Shown: piece after piece, positions 5,677 through 12,992 of the stretch
Numbering within the stretch: position 1 is the stretch's first letter
Layout of the letters: each line of letters begins with the position of its first letter
IMG/VR virus record: IMGVR_UViG_3300007755_000011
Coordinates: 1-30,209 of that record
DNA from: a virus
Length of the DNA stretch: 30,209 bases
Direction: 5' to 3' (one strand)
The notes under the pieces: generated by a model
Databases searched by the model: none
What the model was told of the DNA's origin: nothing
What the model saw: only the letters and a program-made list of their open reading frames with translations
Program-made: the position numbers and the translations under genes

Positions 5677-5829
5677 ATGTGGGTGAGAAGAGCGGTAGAT
5701 GAACCGGGAGCCCTGGGAGGACGCGCCCAGGTGGCTCGCCTCATCGGGGTGGGCGTGAGGACGGTGGGCGACTGGCTTTTCAGCGGAGTCACACCACCGG
5801 CCTCAGCTCTCGCTATGATCTACGTCTGA
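5677..5829 (+). CDS. 50-residue helix-turn-helix protein
   Basis: Small gene with GGGGGA upstream of the ATG. The product is almost entirely one HTH: AQVARLIGVGVRTVGDWLFSG at about residues 17-37, followed by a PPASALAMIY helix. This layout matches small Cro/YdaS-like phage proteins that bind one operator as dimers. It sits between the AcrVA2-like gene and the lysis cluster; known AcrVA-type loci often carry a small HTH (Aca) regulator downstream, so it could act as an Aca-like repressor. That role is inferred from position only. No Aca family was recognised. Confidence 0.65.
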   Translation: MWVRRAVDEPGALGGRAQVARLIGVGVRTVGDWLFSGVTPPASALAMIYV

Positions 5830-5868
5830 ATCCCCCATCATCGAGCCTCCCCTTCGCTACACTGGGGG

Positions 5869-6141
5869 ATGGCTCAAGACACACCTCCCACCACTCCCAC
5901 CATCAAGCGCTCGCCCATCCGAAACCGGGAGGGGATCGTCGATAGTGATCTCCTCCTGAAATGGGGGGGGGCTGGGCTCGCTCTGCTCCTCCTGACGGCG
6001 CGCGGCCTTGGCCCGCTATTCGGTCTGACTCCAGACCGGCTTCCTGGCCTAGAGACGATAGGGGTATCTATTGCGTTGGGCGCTGGACACAGCGCGGCAT
6101 ACCTCGTAAAGCGAAAGCAAATCCCCAGGAGCACGCTATGA
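5869..6141 (+). CDS. Small two-helix membrane protein, holin candidate
   Basis: 90-residue protein. A polar, Thr/Pro-rich N-terminus is followed by two probable membrane helices (about 33-52 and 61-80) and a basic C-terminus (KRKQIPR). Size, two helices and position at the head of a run of small membrane or secreted proteins fit a class II-like holin, which would form the lethal membrane lesions that start lysis. No holin family was recognised. There is little ribosome-binding site; GGGGG abuts the ATG, with TACACT just before. A run of nine G (5963-5971) lies in the first helix, where slippage would inactivate the gene. The stop overlaps the next start (ATGA). Confidence 0.6.
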   Translation: MAQDTPPTTPTIKRSPIRNREGIVDSDLLLKWGGAGLALLLLTARGLGPLFGLTPDRLPGLETIGVSIALGAGHSAAYLVKRKQIPRSTL

Positions 6142-6488
6142 GGAAGATCTGGAAGATCATCCTCACCCTCGTCAGTGCTATCGCCGGAGTCGCGGCCGCG
6201 CTGATCTGGAAGCGCAGGGCCTCAGCCGAGGCGATCAAGGCTCATCGAGAGGCTGGTGAGGCTGCTGAAGAGGCAGAAATCCACGCCGATGGCCTCATCG
6301 ATGAGGCCGAAAAGCTGGGGATCGAGGCCGAAGGGGTCGCTGATGAGGACCGCCGCCGCGATGAAGAGATCTTCGATGAGGCCCTAGACGAGGCAAAAGA
6401 GATCACAGCCCCCAGAGGATCTGCTCCCAGGCCGAGGAGCGAAGCGCTGGAAGAGCTACGGAGGGAGCGAGAGAGGAGGGGGGGATGA
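6138..6488 (+). CDS. Membrane-anchored coiled-coil protein
   Basis: 116-residue protein. One N-terminal membrane helix (about 3-24, KIILTLVSAIAGVAAALIW) is followed by a long, highly charged, Glu/Asp/Ala-rich helix without Pro until residue 94. This topology resembles inner-membrane spanins, but also many unrelated small phage proteins; the basic residues after the helix (KRR) favour a cytoplasmic coil, which would argue against a spanin. Coupled to its neighbours on both sides by ATGA. Its coding DNA contains the exact 18-bp palindrome at 6291-6308. Confidence 0.6.
   Translation: MRKIWKIILTLVSAIAGVAAALIWKRRASAEAIKAHREAGEAAEEAEIHADGLIDEAEKLGIEAEGVADEDRRRDEEIFDEALDEAKEITAPRGSAPRPRSEALEELRRERERRGG
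6291..6308. repeat. 18-bp perfect palindrome
   Basis: GGCCTCATCGATGAGGCC is exactly self-complementary. A half copy, CGATGAGGCC, recurs about 80 bases downstream (near 6374). It encodes GLIDEA in a repetitive acidic helix, so part of the symmetry may follow from repeated Asp-Glu-Ala codons. Confidence 0.6.
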
Positions 6489-6985
6489 GGATATACCTCT
6501 GTCTGATCCTCATAGCAGGGACCGCCAGCGCTGAGCCCTGTCCCAGAGGGCTACTGGATCCCACCCATGACACACTCACTCTACCCAGGGGATGCAGGGC
6601 TCCCTTCACCGGGCAGCTCTACACCCTGAGCGCCCATGATGGGATCGCTCAAGATCTCGCGGCGCTGGACCAGCTCATCAGAGACCAGCGCATACAGCTC
6701 ACCGAGGCTAGAGGGGCTCGCGACGCCTGCTCCTCTCAGAGGGCAGAGGATATGAGGGGATGTGCAGCTCAGCTGATGAAGCTCAGCGCGGCGATCAAGA
6801 AGATCCCTCCACCAGTCGCAGACCAGCCCCTGTCTCCTGTATCCTGGGCAGCGATAGGCGCCCTGAGCGGCGCCGTACCCCTGGCGATAGGTGAGGCCGC
6901 TGGGGCCTCCGGTTTCGCCTCTGGAGGAGCTGCGCTGATAAGCGCCTCGCTAGCCCTTGGGCTCGCTTGGTGGATGGGAGACTGA
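6485..6985 (+). CDS. Secreted protein with C-terminal membrane segments
   Basis: 166-residue protein. Residues 1-16 form a signal peptide (YLCLILIAGTASA, probable cleavage after ASA), with Cys 19 nearby but no lipobox. The mature part has three more Cys, a helical coiled-coil section (about 48-105), a Pro-rich break (PPPVADQPLSP) and a Gly/Ala-rich hydrophobic C-terminus (about 119-163) that can span the membrane once or twice. So the central domain is likely periplasmic and membrane-tethered. Position suggests a lysis or envelope role; no family was recognised. Coupled to the preceding gene by ATGA. Confidence 0.6.
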   Translation: MRIYLCLILIAGTASAEPCPRGLLDPTHDTLTLPRGCRAPFTGQLYTLSAHDGIAQDLAALDQLIRDQRIQLTEARGARDACSSQRAEDMRGCAAQLMKLSAAIKKIPPPVADQPLSPVSWAAIGALSGAVPLAIGEAAGASGFASGGAALISASLALGLAWWMGD

Positions 6986-6987
6986 AA

Positions 6988-7248
6988 ATGATAGCGCTCA
7001 AAAGCTGGGGGGGATTTCACTCCCTGGTTCTGCTGCTTTTGCTAGTGGCTGGCGGTGGAGCCTGGATTGAGAGCTTTCGCAGTGATGTGGAAGCGCAAGG
7101 GGCTCGCGATGACGAACGACACCGAGAACAGCAGCGGCAGATCCAGGCGATAACAGCGGCGAATTTGGAGACATCCAAATCCCTGTATGAAATTCGCGAA
7201 ACGGTGGCAAACCTACAAGGGGCTCTTAACAGGGGAAAAAGCCCGTGA
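6988..7248 (+). CDS. Type II membrane coiled-coil protein, possible inner-membrane spanin
   Basis: 86-residue protein: one N-terminal membrane helix (about 11-28, SLVLLLLLVAGGGAW) followed by a continuous charged helix. Only one Lys-rich segment precedes the membrane helix and acidic residues follow it, so the coil should be outside the cytoplasm. That is the topology of an Rz-like inner-membrane spanin. GGGAG lies 7 bases before the ATG at 6988; an upstream in-frame ATG at 6973 would overlap the previous gene. Its stop overlaps the next GTG, and the next product is secreted, as in spanin pairs. No sequence family recognised. Confidence 0.6.
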   Translation: MIALKSWGGFHSLVLLLLLVAGGGAWIESFRSDVEAQGARDDERHREQQRQIQAITAANLETSKSLYEIRETVANLQGALNRGKSP

Positions 7249-7478
7249 GCCGCGCGTTGATCCTTGCCGCCCTCCTGTTTTCCTCGGCCACAGCTCAGCA
7301 TCCTGATGATCTAGACGGAGGACCACCGAAGCCCTGCCCAGATCAGCAAGACGCGGCAGTCGATTCAGCCAGAGAAGTAGCCGCTGAAGCTGAGCGTCTC
7401 GCCCAGGAGGTGGAGGCGCTTCGCGTTGAGATAAAGCGTCTCCAAGAGCTGGCGCAGAGAAGCATCCAAAAACCCTAA
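7245..7478 (+). CDS. Small secreted coiled-coil protein
   Basis: 77-residue protein starting at GTG, which overlaps the preceding stop (GTGA). The first 18 residues are a signal peptide (ALILAALLFSSATAQ). The mature part is short and Pro-containing, then a heptad-like helix (about 38-72). It would be a natural partner for the upstream type II membrane protein, like an outer-membrane spanin, but it lacks the lipobox Cys needed for a lipoprotein anchor. It may be an unusual spanin partner or a periplasmic protein of other function. Confidence 0.58.
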   Translation: MSRALILAALLFSSATAQHPDDLDGGPPKPCPDQQDAAVDSAREVAAEAERLAQEVEALRVEIKRLQELAQRSIQKP

Positions 7479-7591
7479 AACGGCAACTAGAAACCAGCGG
7501 AACGGGCGAGAAGCCTGTATCTTCATGGGTTTGCCTGGCTTTTCGGGGAGCGAATGTCGCCGGATCTCGGATGGTTCAGCTCGTTCTCTGT

Positions 7592-7620
7592 TTGAGGAAC
7601 AGGGGCTCAGAGGGTAATAT
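7592..7620 (+). promoter_or_regulatory. Candidate late-operon promoter
   Basis: TTGAGG (7592-7597), a 17-base spacer and TAATAT (7615-7620), four of six matches each. It lies in the 174-base gap between the lysis cluster and the packaging genes, 33 bases before the small terminase start. The rest of the gap shows no gene, tRNA or strong terminator. Confidence 0.45.
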
Positions 7621-7652
7621 CAAAAAAACGCATTGAGTTTAAGGAGTTCCGC

Positions 7653-8384
7653 GTGCTGCAAAAGGTGAAACCGGACCTCCATTACTGGACCTTGGCTGCA
7701 TTTAGGCTGCTTTTCTGGGAAAGGACCACACTGAGCCAGGCTGCTGCGATACTGAAGACCGAGTGGGATGAGATGTCGCCCAAGGAGAAGGAGCGATATG
7801 GGCTCCCTCCTAAAAGGGGAGTGATCCATCGCCGTAGCAGGGACCCGCAGCGGGTTGCTATCTGGAAACAGTGGCTGGAGGAGCGGAGGAAGGAAAAAGA
7901 GGAGAAGCAAAAAGGTGAAGCTTTTGAGCTGCTCGCCTCAGGGCGCGGGACTGTTGCTGATGTAGCGCGCCACCTGGGGATAAACCACCAGAGCGTCAGG
8001 AAGTGGCTGGCGTCTCCTGTGATGCTGGCTCAGCTTGAGTCAGCTCGAAACATCTCGACGATGGCGACATCTTTGCGGGTCAGTGAGTCTATTCCTGATG
8101 TGATCGGCTCCCTGATGGGTATAATTAATCGACCGACTGCGAGCGATCCCAAGATGGCACTAAGGCAGGATGACATCAAAATTAAGGCGGCGCGCGCGAT
8201 GTCTGAGCTTTTGAGGGCCTCGGCACCCCAGGCCAGCGCGCCTCAGGTCCAGGTGAATACGCAGGTCAATACAGGTGAAGCGGAAACAGCCAAAAAAGAG
8301 AGTCACATCTCAGGACTCCTAGAGCAGATAGCCGAGGCGCAGAAGGATGGAACCACTACGCAAGACTTGAATCTAGTAAGATGA
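7653..8384 (+). CDS. terS: Terminase small subunit-like HTH protein
   Basis: 243-residue protein directly before and overlapping (ATGA) the large terminase gene, the normal place of the small subunit that recognises phage DNA for packaging. Seen: an HTH at about residues 96-116 (GRGTVADVARHLGINHQSVRKWL), a possible second N-terminal HTH-like segment (LSQAAAILKTEWDEM, about 27-41), a helical middle and a disordered Ala/Gln/Thr C-terminus with a terminal helix. GTG start with AAGGAG six bases upstream. No specific TerS family was recognised; position and HTH carry the call. Confidence 0.75.
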   Translation: MLQKVKPDLHYWTLAAFRLLFWERTTLSQAAAILKTEWDEMSPKEKERYGLPPKRGVIHRRSRDPQRVAIWKQWLEERRKEKEEKQKGEAFELLASGRGTVADVARHLGINHQSVRKWLASPVMLAQLESARNISTMATSLRVSESIPDVIGSLMGIINRPTASDPKMALRQDDIKIKAARAMSELLRASAPQASAPQVQVNTQVNTGEAETAKKESHISGLLEQIAEAQKDGTTTQDLNLVR

Positions 8385-9757
8385 CGGTCACCCTTAACCC
8401 TTTCCAACTCCAGCTCTGCGAAGCTGTGCTTAGCGGCGCTCCGGTCATAGGGATCAGAGCAGGGTGGGGCTCGGGAAAAACTTTCGGGATCATCCAGGCG
8501 ATCATTTTGACCGCTGCTCGCTATCTGGCGCAGGTGGGGAGGCCTGTCAGGATCCTCCTGGTCACAGACACAGATGGAAGATACAGGAGAAACCTGCACC
8601 CAGAGGCTGAAAAGTTCCTGCCACCACTTGGCTGGAAATACAAGGGAGGGGCAGGGCAACACTGGAAAGGCCCGAGTGGTGAAAAGGTCTGGATTCGAGC
8701 TTATTTCAGGCAAAGCACCCGGTCGATAGACCAAAACAGTCTGGAGGGACTGGATGTTGATGTCGCCTTCGTAGACGAGGCGCAGACCATGGATGAGGAG
8801 ATGTATACCAGAGTATGGGGGAGGATACGCTCTGGGAAACCTCCTCAGGTCCTGATCTCTGGCGTACCGACCTGGTTTGACTGGTGGATTCGTAAGGCCA
8901 GGGAAACAGAAGGGGGTAGGGTTATTTTTGCTACCAGCTATGTAAACCACACCATCTCCCAGACGTGGTTCAACGCCATGAAGGCCTCTGGAGAATACGA
9001 AGAGAAGGTTCTTAATCTCCCGAAGGCGCCTAAGGGTTCTGTTTACGCTGAGTGGGTCCCGACCCAGTGGCCTGATGGGAACCTCGCTCCGACAGGGTGG
9101 ACCTATAATCCTGAGTGGGTCGGAAGGTTGACGATGGATTTTGGCTATCGCCACCCATCAGGGCTACTCATCGTCGAGGACCCCGATCTTGGTGTCGATG
9201 TAGTCGTCAGGGAGTGGAATCCCGAGCGGGTCCTCACCAAAAAATTCGGCAGCGCCATCCTTGAGGAGGCAGCTCCCAGACGGTTCAGGCAACGAGGTCT
9301 GCTTCAGATTGATGCAGCCTGCGGAGATGTGGCAGGGGGTCAGACCCAGAGCGCCACTGGCACGTCAGACATAGCTGAGATGGAAAGACTCTTGGGTATC
9401 CCCATCGTGGTGCCTCCTGGAGATCGAAGACGGATCCCTGAGGGAGTCAAGCAGACAAGGGCGCGCATCCAAAACTCATCAGGAAAACGTCGCCTCCTTT
9501 GCACTCGAGAAGTTTGGGAGTCCGGCCTGAGGGTCAAAGGAGTGTCTTTTGCTAAAGCTCTCGCCAGCTACAAATATCCATCGCGAGGAGATCGAGAGGA
9601 GCCGGTCAAGGATGGTATGGAGCATCCTCTCGATGCACTGCGTTACTATGTAGCTGTCTGGCGATGGTGGACGAAGCCACTGATAGGCTCAACGCCCGGA
9701 TGGGGCGCCCAAGGATCTCGACCCGCATGGTACGGCCTGGCTACCGGAGATAGATAA
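8381..9757 (+). CDS. terL: Terminase large subunit
   Basis: 458-residue ATPase-nuclease that drives DNA into the procapsid and cuts it. Seen: Walker A GWGSGKT (residues 28-34), Walker B VAFVDEAQ (128-135), a probable motif III region LISGVPT shortly after, and the RNase H-like nuclease with D253 in MDFGYRHPS and D411/D418 in the C-terminal DGMEHPLDALRYY. All catalytic acids appear intact and the length is usual for the family. The stop falls inside a 9-bp hairpin (9756-9776). Confidence 0.93.
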   Translation: MTVTLNPFQLQLCEAVLSGAPVIGIRAGWGSGKTFGIIQAIILTAARYLAQVGRPVRILLVTDTDGRYRRNLHPEAEKFLPPLGWKYKGGAGQHWKGPSGEKVWIRAYFRQSTRSIDQNSLEGLDVDVAFVDEAQTMDEEMYTRVWGRIRSGKPPQVLISGVPTWFDWWIRKARETEGGRVIFATSYVNHTISQTWFNAMKASGEYEEKVLNLPKAPKGSVYAEWVPTQWPDGNLAPTGWTYNPEWVGRLTMDFGYRHPSGLLIVEDPDLGVDVVVREWNPERVLTKKFGSAILEEAAPRRFRQRGLLQIDAACGDVAGGQTQSATGTSDIAEMERLLGIPIVVPPGDRRRIPEGVKQTRARIQNSSGKRRLLCTREVWESGLRVKGVSFAKALASYKYPSRGDREEPVKDGMEHPLDALRYYVAVWRWWTKPLIGSTPGWGAQGSRPAWYGLATGDR

Positions 9758-9794
9758 GTCTACTCGCAGTAGACTTGAGAGCCAACCTCCGGTA
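9742..9794 (+). repeat. Nested stem-loops between terminase and portal genes
   Basis: Inner stem: AAGTCTACT (9756-9764), loop CGC, AGTAGACTT (9768-9776), nine exact pairs. Outer stem: TACCGGA (9742-9748) with TCCGGTA (9788-9794), seven exact pairs. The structure covers the terL stop and ends 11 bases before the portal start, which has no good Shine-Dalgarno sequence. No T tract follows, so control of portal translation or mRNA processing is likelier than termination. Confidence 0.65.
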
Positions 9795-9805
9795 ACAATA
9801 AACCC

Positions 9806-11254
9806 ATGCTGGGACCCACTTACGGCGGAATCCACAAGGCCTCGTCTGAGAAGGCGAGGAAATGGGCTGAGGAGCTGCGAGAGCCTCCAAAGTTGGAAGG
9901 TATCACCGGACTGCTGCCGATGGTCGGTCCTCTAGCTGCTGTTCAAGAGGGGTACGAGCATCAGCAGAAGCTGCGCTCGAACGTCCGAAGATTCCGCGCA
10001 TATAGAAAAATGGGGAGGGACACCCCAGCGATTTTCACAGCAGCGCGCCACGTCAGCAATCAGTTGCTCACAGCCATTCCAAAAATAAGGGAGACAGACC
10101 GCACAAGCGAGGCAGCGGTTGAGCTTATCGAGCGTGCTCTCGGCGTAGGCGAAGAGAAGGGTGCTGGGCGCTGTGAGCAGTCCCTGGAGACGATTCTGGG
10201 GGAATTTTTTAAGGCGCATTTGTACGGCTTCGGCCTGTGGTCCATGGAGGCTGAGTTCGAAGATGGAAAATATTGGATTCGCAAGCTCCACTATCGTCAG
10301 CCAGATACAATCGTCGGCTGGGTGGTCGATGAGCGCCAGGAGTGGGTGGCTGCAATCCAGAGGGTGGGGCTCAAGGCCGCAATACTCCCCCGGAACGAGA
10401 CCGTAAAGTTGGTACAGTACCCAACGGAGGGTGGGCTTACTGGAGTAGGGCTCTTTCGCCCGATCTATGGACACTGGCTTGATATTCAAGACAGCTACAA
10501 ACAGGCCGCAGTCGCAAGACAGCGCTATGCGACAGGCACACCTCACGCTCACCTAGACGAGGAGGTGGCTAAAAAATTTGGGCTGTCTACCAAAGACCAT
10601 CTGGAAGCGGAGAGGAATGAGATGAGGACCCTTTTGTCCCGGTACGAGGGGCATGAAGAGAGTCATCTAATCACTTTCCCTTGGTGGAAGCTTGATGTAT
10701 ATGGAGGAAAGCAGACCTACGACCCTGAGCCACTCCAGAAAAGTGCTGCTTACCATGAGCGGATTATTGCTGAGCAGTTTTTCGCAGCACATCTGATGCT
10801 TGGAAGGCAGGGATCGGGCGGGACATACAACCTATCCGAGACACAGGCTGGCATATCCGAGCGGTCGATCATCAACCTTGCTGACTGGATCTTTGAAGCG
10901 CTCAACAGGCAGGTAGTCCAGCGGATCTTGCGCTGGAATTTTGGTGATGCGCTTAAGCCTGAGGAAATGCCAGTGATTGGCTATGAAGGGCTAAAAGCAG
11001 AGGGGTGGGTAGCTCATCTGGAGAAGATCCTGAGCGGATATAGCACAGGGGTGCTCACCTATCAGACTGAGGATGAGGTGGCATTCCGCGCTGGCATGGA
11101 TATGCCAGCCATGAACAAAGAGACTTTGGAGAGAAGTAAAACGAAGGCCAGAGCAGGGATATCTAAAAACACTCCCGATGGCTCAGCGCAGGCTCGACGT
11201 AGGCAGCGGACCCCAGCCGCGTCATTGGTCAAAAGAACCCCAGGAGAAGTTTAA
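9806..11254 (+). CDS. Portal protein (DUF935/Mu gp29-like)
   Basis: 482-residue portal protein, forming the dodecameric ring through which DNA enters and leaves the head and on which the neck assembles. Seen: early helical segments (KMGRDTPAIFTAARHVSNQLL, then FFKAHLYGFGLWSMEAEF near 140-160), the wing-like KLHYRQPDTIVGWVVDE, the LVQYPTEGGLTGVGLFRPIYGHW stem region, and a C-terminal clip/crown part with QGSGGTYNLSETQAG. This order matches DUF935 portals. The C-terminus is basic and disordered. Weak ribosome-binding site; see the stem-loops just upstream. ATG of the next gene overlaps its stop region. Confidence 0.88.
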   Translation: MLGPTYGGIHKASSEKARKWAEELREPPKLEGITGLLPMVGPLAAVQEGYEHQQKLRSNVRRFRAYRKMGRDTPAIFTAARHVSNQLLTAIPKIRETDRTSEAAVELIERALGVGEEKGAGRCEQSLETILGEFFKAHLYGFGLWSMEAEFEDGKYWIRKLHYRQPDTIVGWVVDERQEWVAAIQRVGLKAAILPRNETVKLVQYPTEGGLTGVGLFRPIYGHWLDIQDSYKQAAVARQRYATGTPHAHLDEEVAKKFGLSTKDHLEAERNEMRTLLSRYEGHEESHLITFPWWKLDVYGGKQTYDPEPLQKSAAYHERIIAEQFFAAHLMLGRQGSGGTYNLSETQAGISERSIINLADWIFEALNRQVVQRILRWNFGDALKPEEMPVIGYEGLKAEGWVAHLEKILSGYSTGVLTYQTEDEVAFRAGMDMPAMNKETLERSKTKARAGISKNTPDGSAQARRRQRTPAASLVKRTPGEV

Positions 11255-12594
11255 TGAAACCCAAATCGATCGTGCTCCTAGGTGGAGAGGTAGTGTCGGG
11301 GCAGCCGCTGCATATCCTAAGAGAGGGTTCAGTTTACGATATGGCCTCTGGAGAACTCATCTGCAAGATCACCGAAGAACTCATGGATGAGGTGGTCAAG
11401 GGACACACAGCACTGAGCCGCTCCCAGGAGGTCCCCATCGACTTTGAGCACGGGCTTCGGCGCGGGAAAACTCCCGAAGAGCGCCAAACCTACGGCCTCA
11501 TCGTTTCAATGGATCGATCTGATGAGGGAGTGTTCGGGACTCCGCTCTATAATGAGCTGGGTGTCAATCTTGTCGATAAAAACGACGGGGGCGCTCTCAA
11601 GACATCACCCGTGCTTCACTTCGGTCCGCTCTTTGACCCCAAGACAGGTGAAGAACTGAGTAAGGCCTGGGTGGAAATGGTCTCGTTGACCACACTGCCT
11701 AGGCAATCCGATCTCCAGCCTGTGGCTCTTGGCCGCATGAACGACGGAGGAATCCTCGGGACGCAGTTGGCTATAGACCCTGGAGAGTCTGTCAATGAGG
11801 CAAGGAAGCGCCTCTTTGATGGCGCGAAGGACAAACTGCGAGACTCGCCTTATGGCGAGGGGGGCTATCATTTCTGGCTTGAGGACTGGAGCCTTGAGCA
11901 CGTCATCATAGAAGTTTTTTCGCATATCAAAGAGAGCGCCTTCCTAATACGTATGAGCGTCGAAGAAGATTCGGAGGGGCGCCTAAACTTTGGCGCTCCA
12001 GAGCGAGTCCGGCGCAAGCTTACATACGAAACAGAACCCGAACCGATAAAGCCTCATATCAAGGGGCTGGGGAGAGACACAGTGGGAGACATAACCCTGC
12101 CTCGCGCCGAGCATGAGGCAATGGTAGCGGAGCTAGCTCGGCTCCGCTCTGAGAAGCAGGAGGCAGCACAAGTAGCCACCGAGCAAGAGGGAACTCTGGC
12201 TGAACTGGGGCGAACAATCGCCGGGCAAAAAGAAAAACTAGCGCGCCTTGAGGCTGCGGAACTGGCGCGCGCCGAGGCAGATAGGAGGGCGAAGGTGGAG
12301 ACTCTCCTCTCCAGAGCCCTCAGAGAAGGCAAGATCACCGCAGCATCCACAGAGGGCTGGCGCAAAGATCTCCTTGGTTCTCCCGAAGTGGCTGCCGCTA
12401 CTGAGCGCTCTCTGGGTCGCCTCCAGGCTGGGGCTGTTGCTCCGACTGAGCTTAGAGGATTTAACGGTCCCGGCGAGCCGACTACAGAGGGGAAAATCAG
12501 CGCCGATGATATCCTATCTCTAGCCAGAGAAGAGGGGCTAACGTACCACGAGGCTGAGACGAGGCTAAAGGCTTTAAGAGGGGGTGCCAAATGA
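11254..12594 (+). CDS. Capsid maturation protease/scaffold (Mu gpI-like)
   Basis: 446-residue prohead protease of the Mu I-like group. Seen: VPIDFEHG (about 61-68) and a second block ALKTSPVLHFGPLFDPKTGEEL through EMVSLTTLPRQ (about 113-150), as in that family. The last ~180 residues are a long charged coiled coil (EHEAMVAELARLRSEKQEAAQ onward), probably the scaffold cleaved during maturation. Between them (about 172-265) is an inserted domain with SVNEARKRLFDGAKDKL, FWLEDWSLEHVII and a beta section ending NFGAPERVRRKLTYE; similar modules occur in some phage structural proteins. Located between portal and decoration/capsid genes, the standard place. Confidence 0.82.
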   Translation: MKPKSIVLLGGEVVSGQPLHILREGSVYDMASGELICKITEELMDEVVKGHTALSRSQEVPIDFEHGLRRGKTPEERQTYGLIVSMDRSDEGVFGTPLYNELGVNLVDKNDGGALKTSPVLHFGPLFDPKTGEELSKAWVEMVSLTTLPRQSDLQPVALGRMNDGGILGTQLAIDPGESVNEARKRLFDGAKDKLRDSPYGEGGYHFWLEDWSLEHVIIEVFSHIKESAFLIRMSVEEDSEGRLNFGAPERVRRKLTYETEPEPIKPHIKGLGRDTVGDITLPRAEHEAMVAELARLRSEKQEAAQVATEQEGTLAELGRTIAGQKEKLARLEAAELARAEADRRAKVETLLSRALREGKITAASTEGWRKDLLGSPEVAAATERSLGRLQAGAVAPTELRGFNGPGEPTTEGKISADDILSLAREEGLTYHEAETRLKALRGGAK

Positions 12595-12983
12595 GTGGAG
12601 ACAGCGGGCGCTCGATTCGAGCACCACTAGGTGCTGCGCTGAATAAATATGTTGCGGTGCAACACAACGCGACAGGGGAGGCAGTCGTGTGTGCCAATGG
12701 CACCGACAACTTTTTGGGACTCCTCACGGACGGTGGGGCTGTTGGAGACGGAGTATCCGTTCAAACCGGCGGAGACCTCGTAGATGCCCTTGCGGGGGCG
12801 GCGCTCACCAGAGGGACGCACAGCCTCCTGATGTGTGGGGCCAATGGATGGCTGTACCCATGTACGCCCACCAACAAGCCCGTGGCTATGTGGGTCCCAG
12901 AAAGCGCCTCTGTGCCTGCCCCAGCCGGAGGACTTCCCGCTGAGATCCGCGTCAAAATTCTGGGCAACGGACCGGCGCTTTAA
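12591..12983 (+). CDS. Probable head decoration/capsid stabilisation protein
   Basis: 130-residue, beta-rich, Gly-rich protein directly before the major capsid gene. The pattern (LNKYVAVQHNATGEAVVCANGTDNFLGLLTDGG, then VSVQTGGDLVDALAGAALTRGTHSL) is that of small head decoration proteins of the DUF2190/lambda gpD-like type, which sit on capsid threefold or related positions and strengthen the shell. ATGA overlap with the protease. Call rests on position, size and pattern. Confidence 0.68.
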   Translation: MSGDSGRSIRAPLGAALNKYVAVQHNATGEAVVCANGTDNFLGLLTDGGAVGDGVSVQTGGDLVDALAGAALTRGTHSLLMCGANGWLYPCTPTNKPVAMWVPESASVPAPAGGLPAEIRVKILGNGPAL

Positions 12984-12992
12984 AAGGAAATT

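Noticed and set aside
5853-5871. Leaderless promoter (TACACT just before the ATG at 5869)
   Set aside because: The -10 matches only four of six bases and no -35 is present at the right distance.
7479-7652. tRNA or small gene in the gap before the terminase genes
   Set aside because: GGTTCAGCTC does not fit a T arm and no cloverleaf forms. A 31-codon frame from ATG 7525 has no ribosome-binding site or protein-like pattern.
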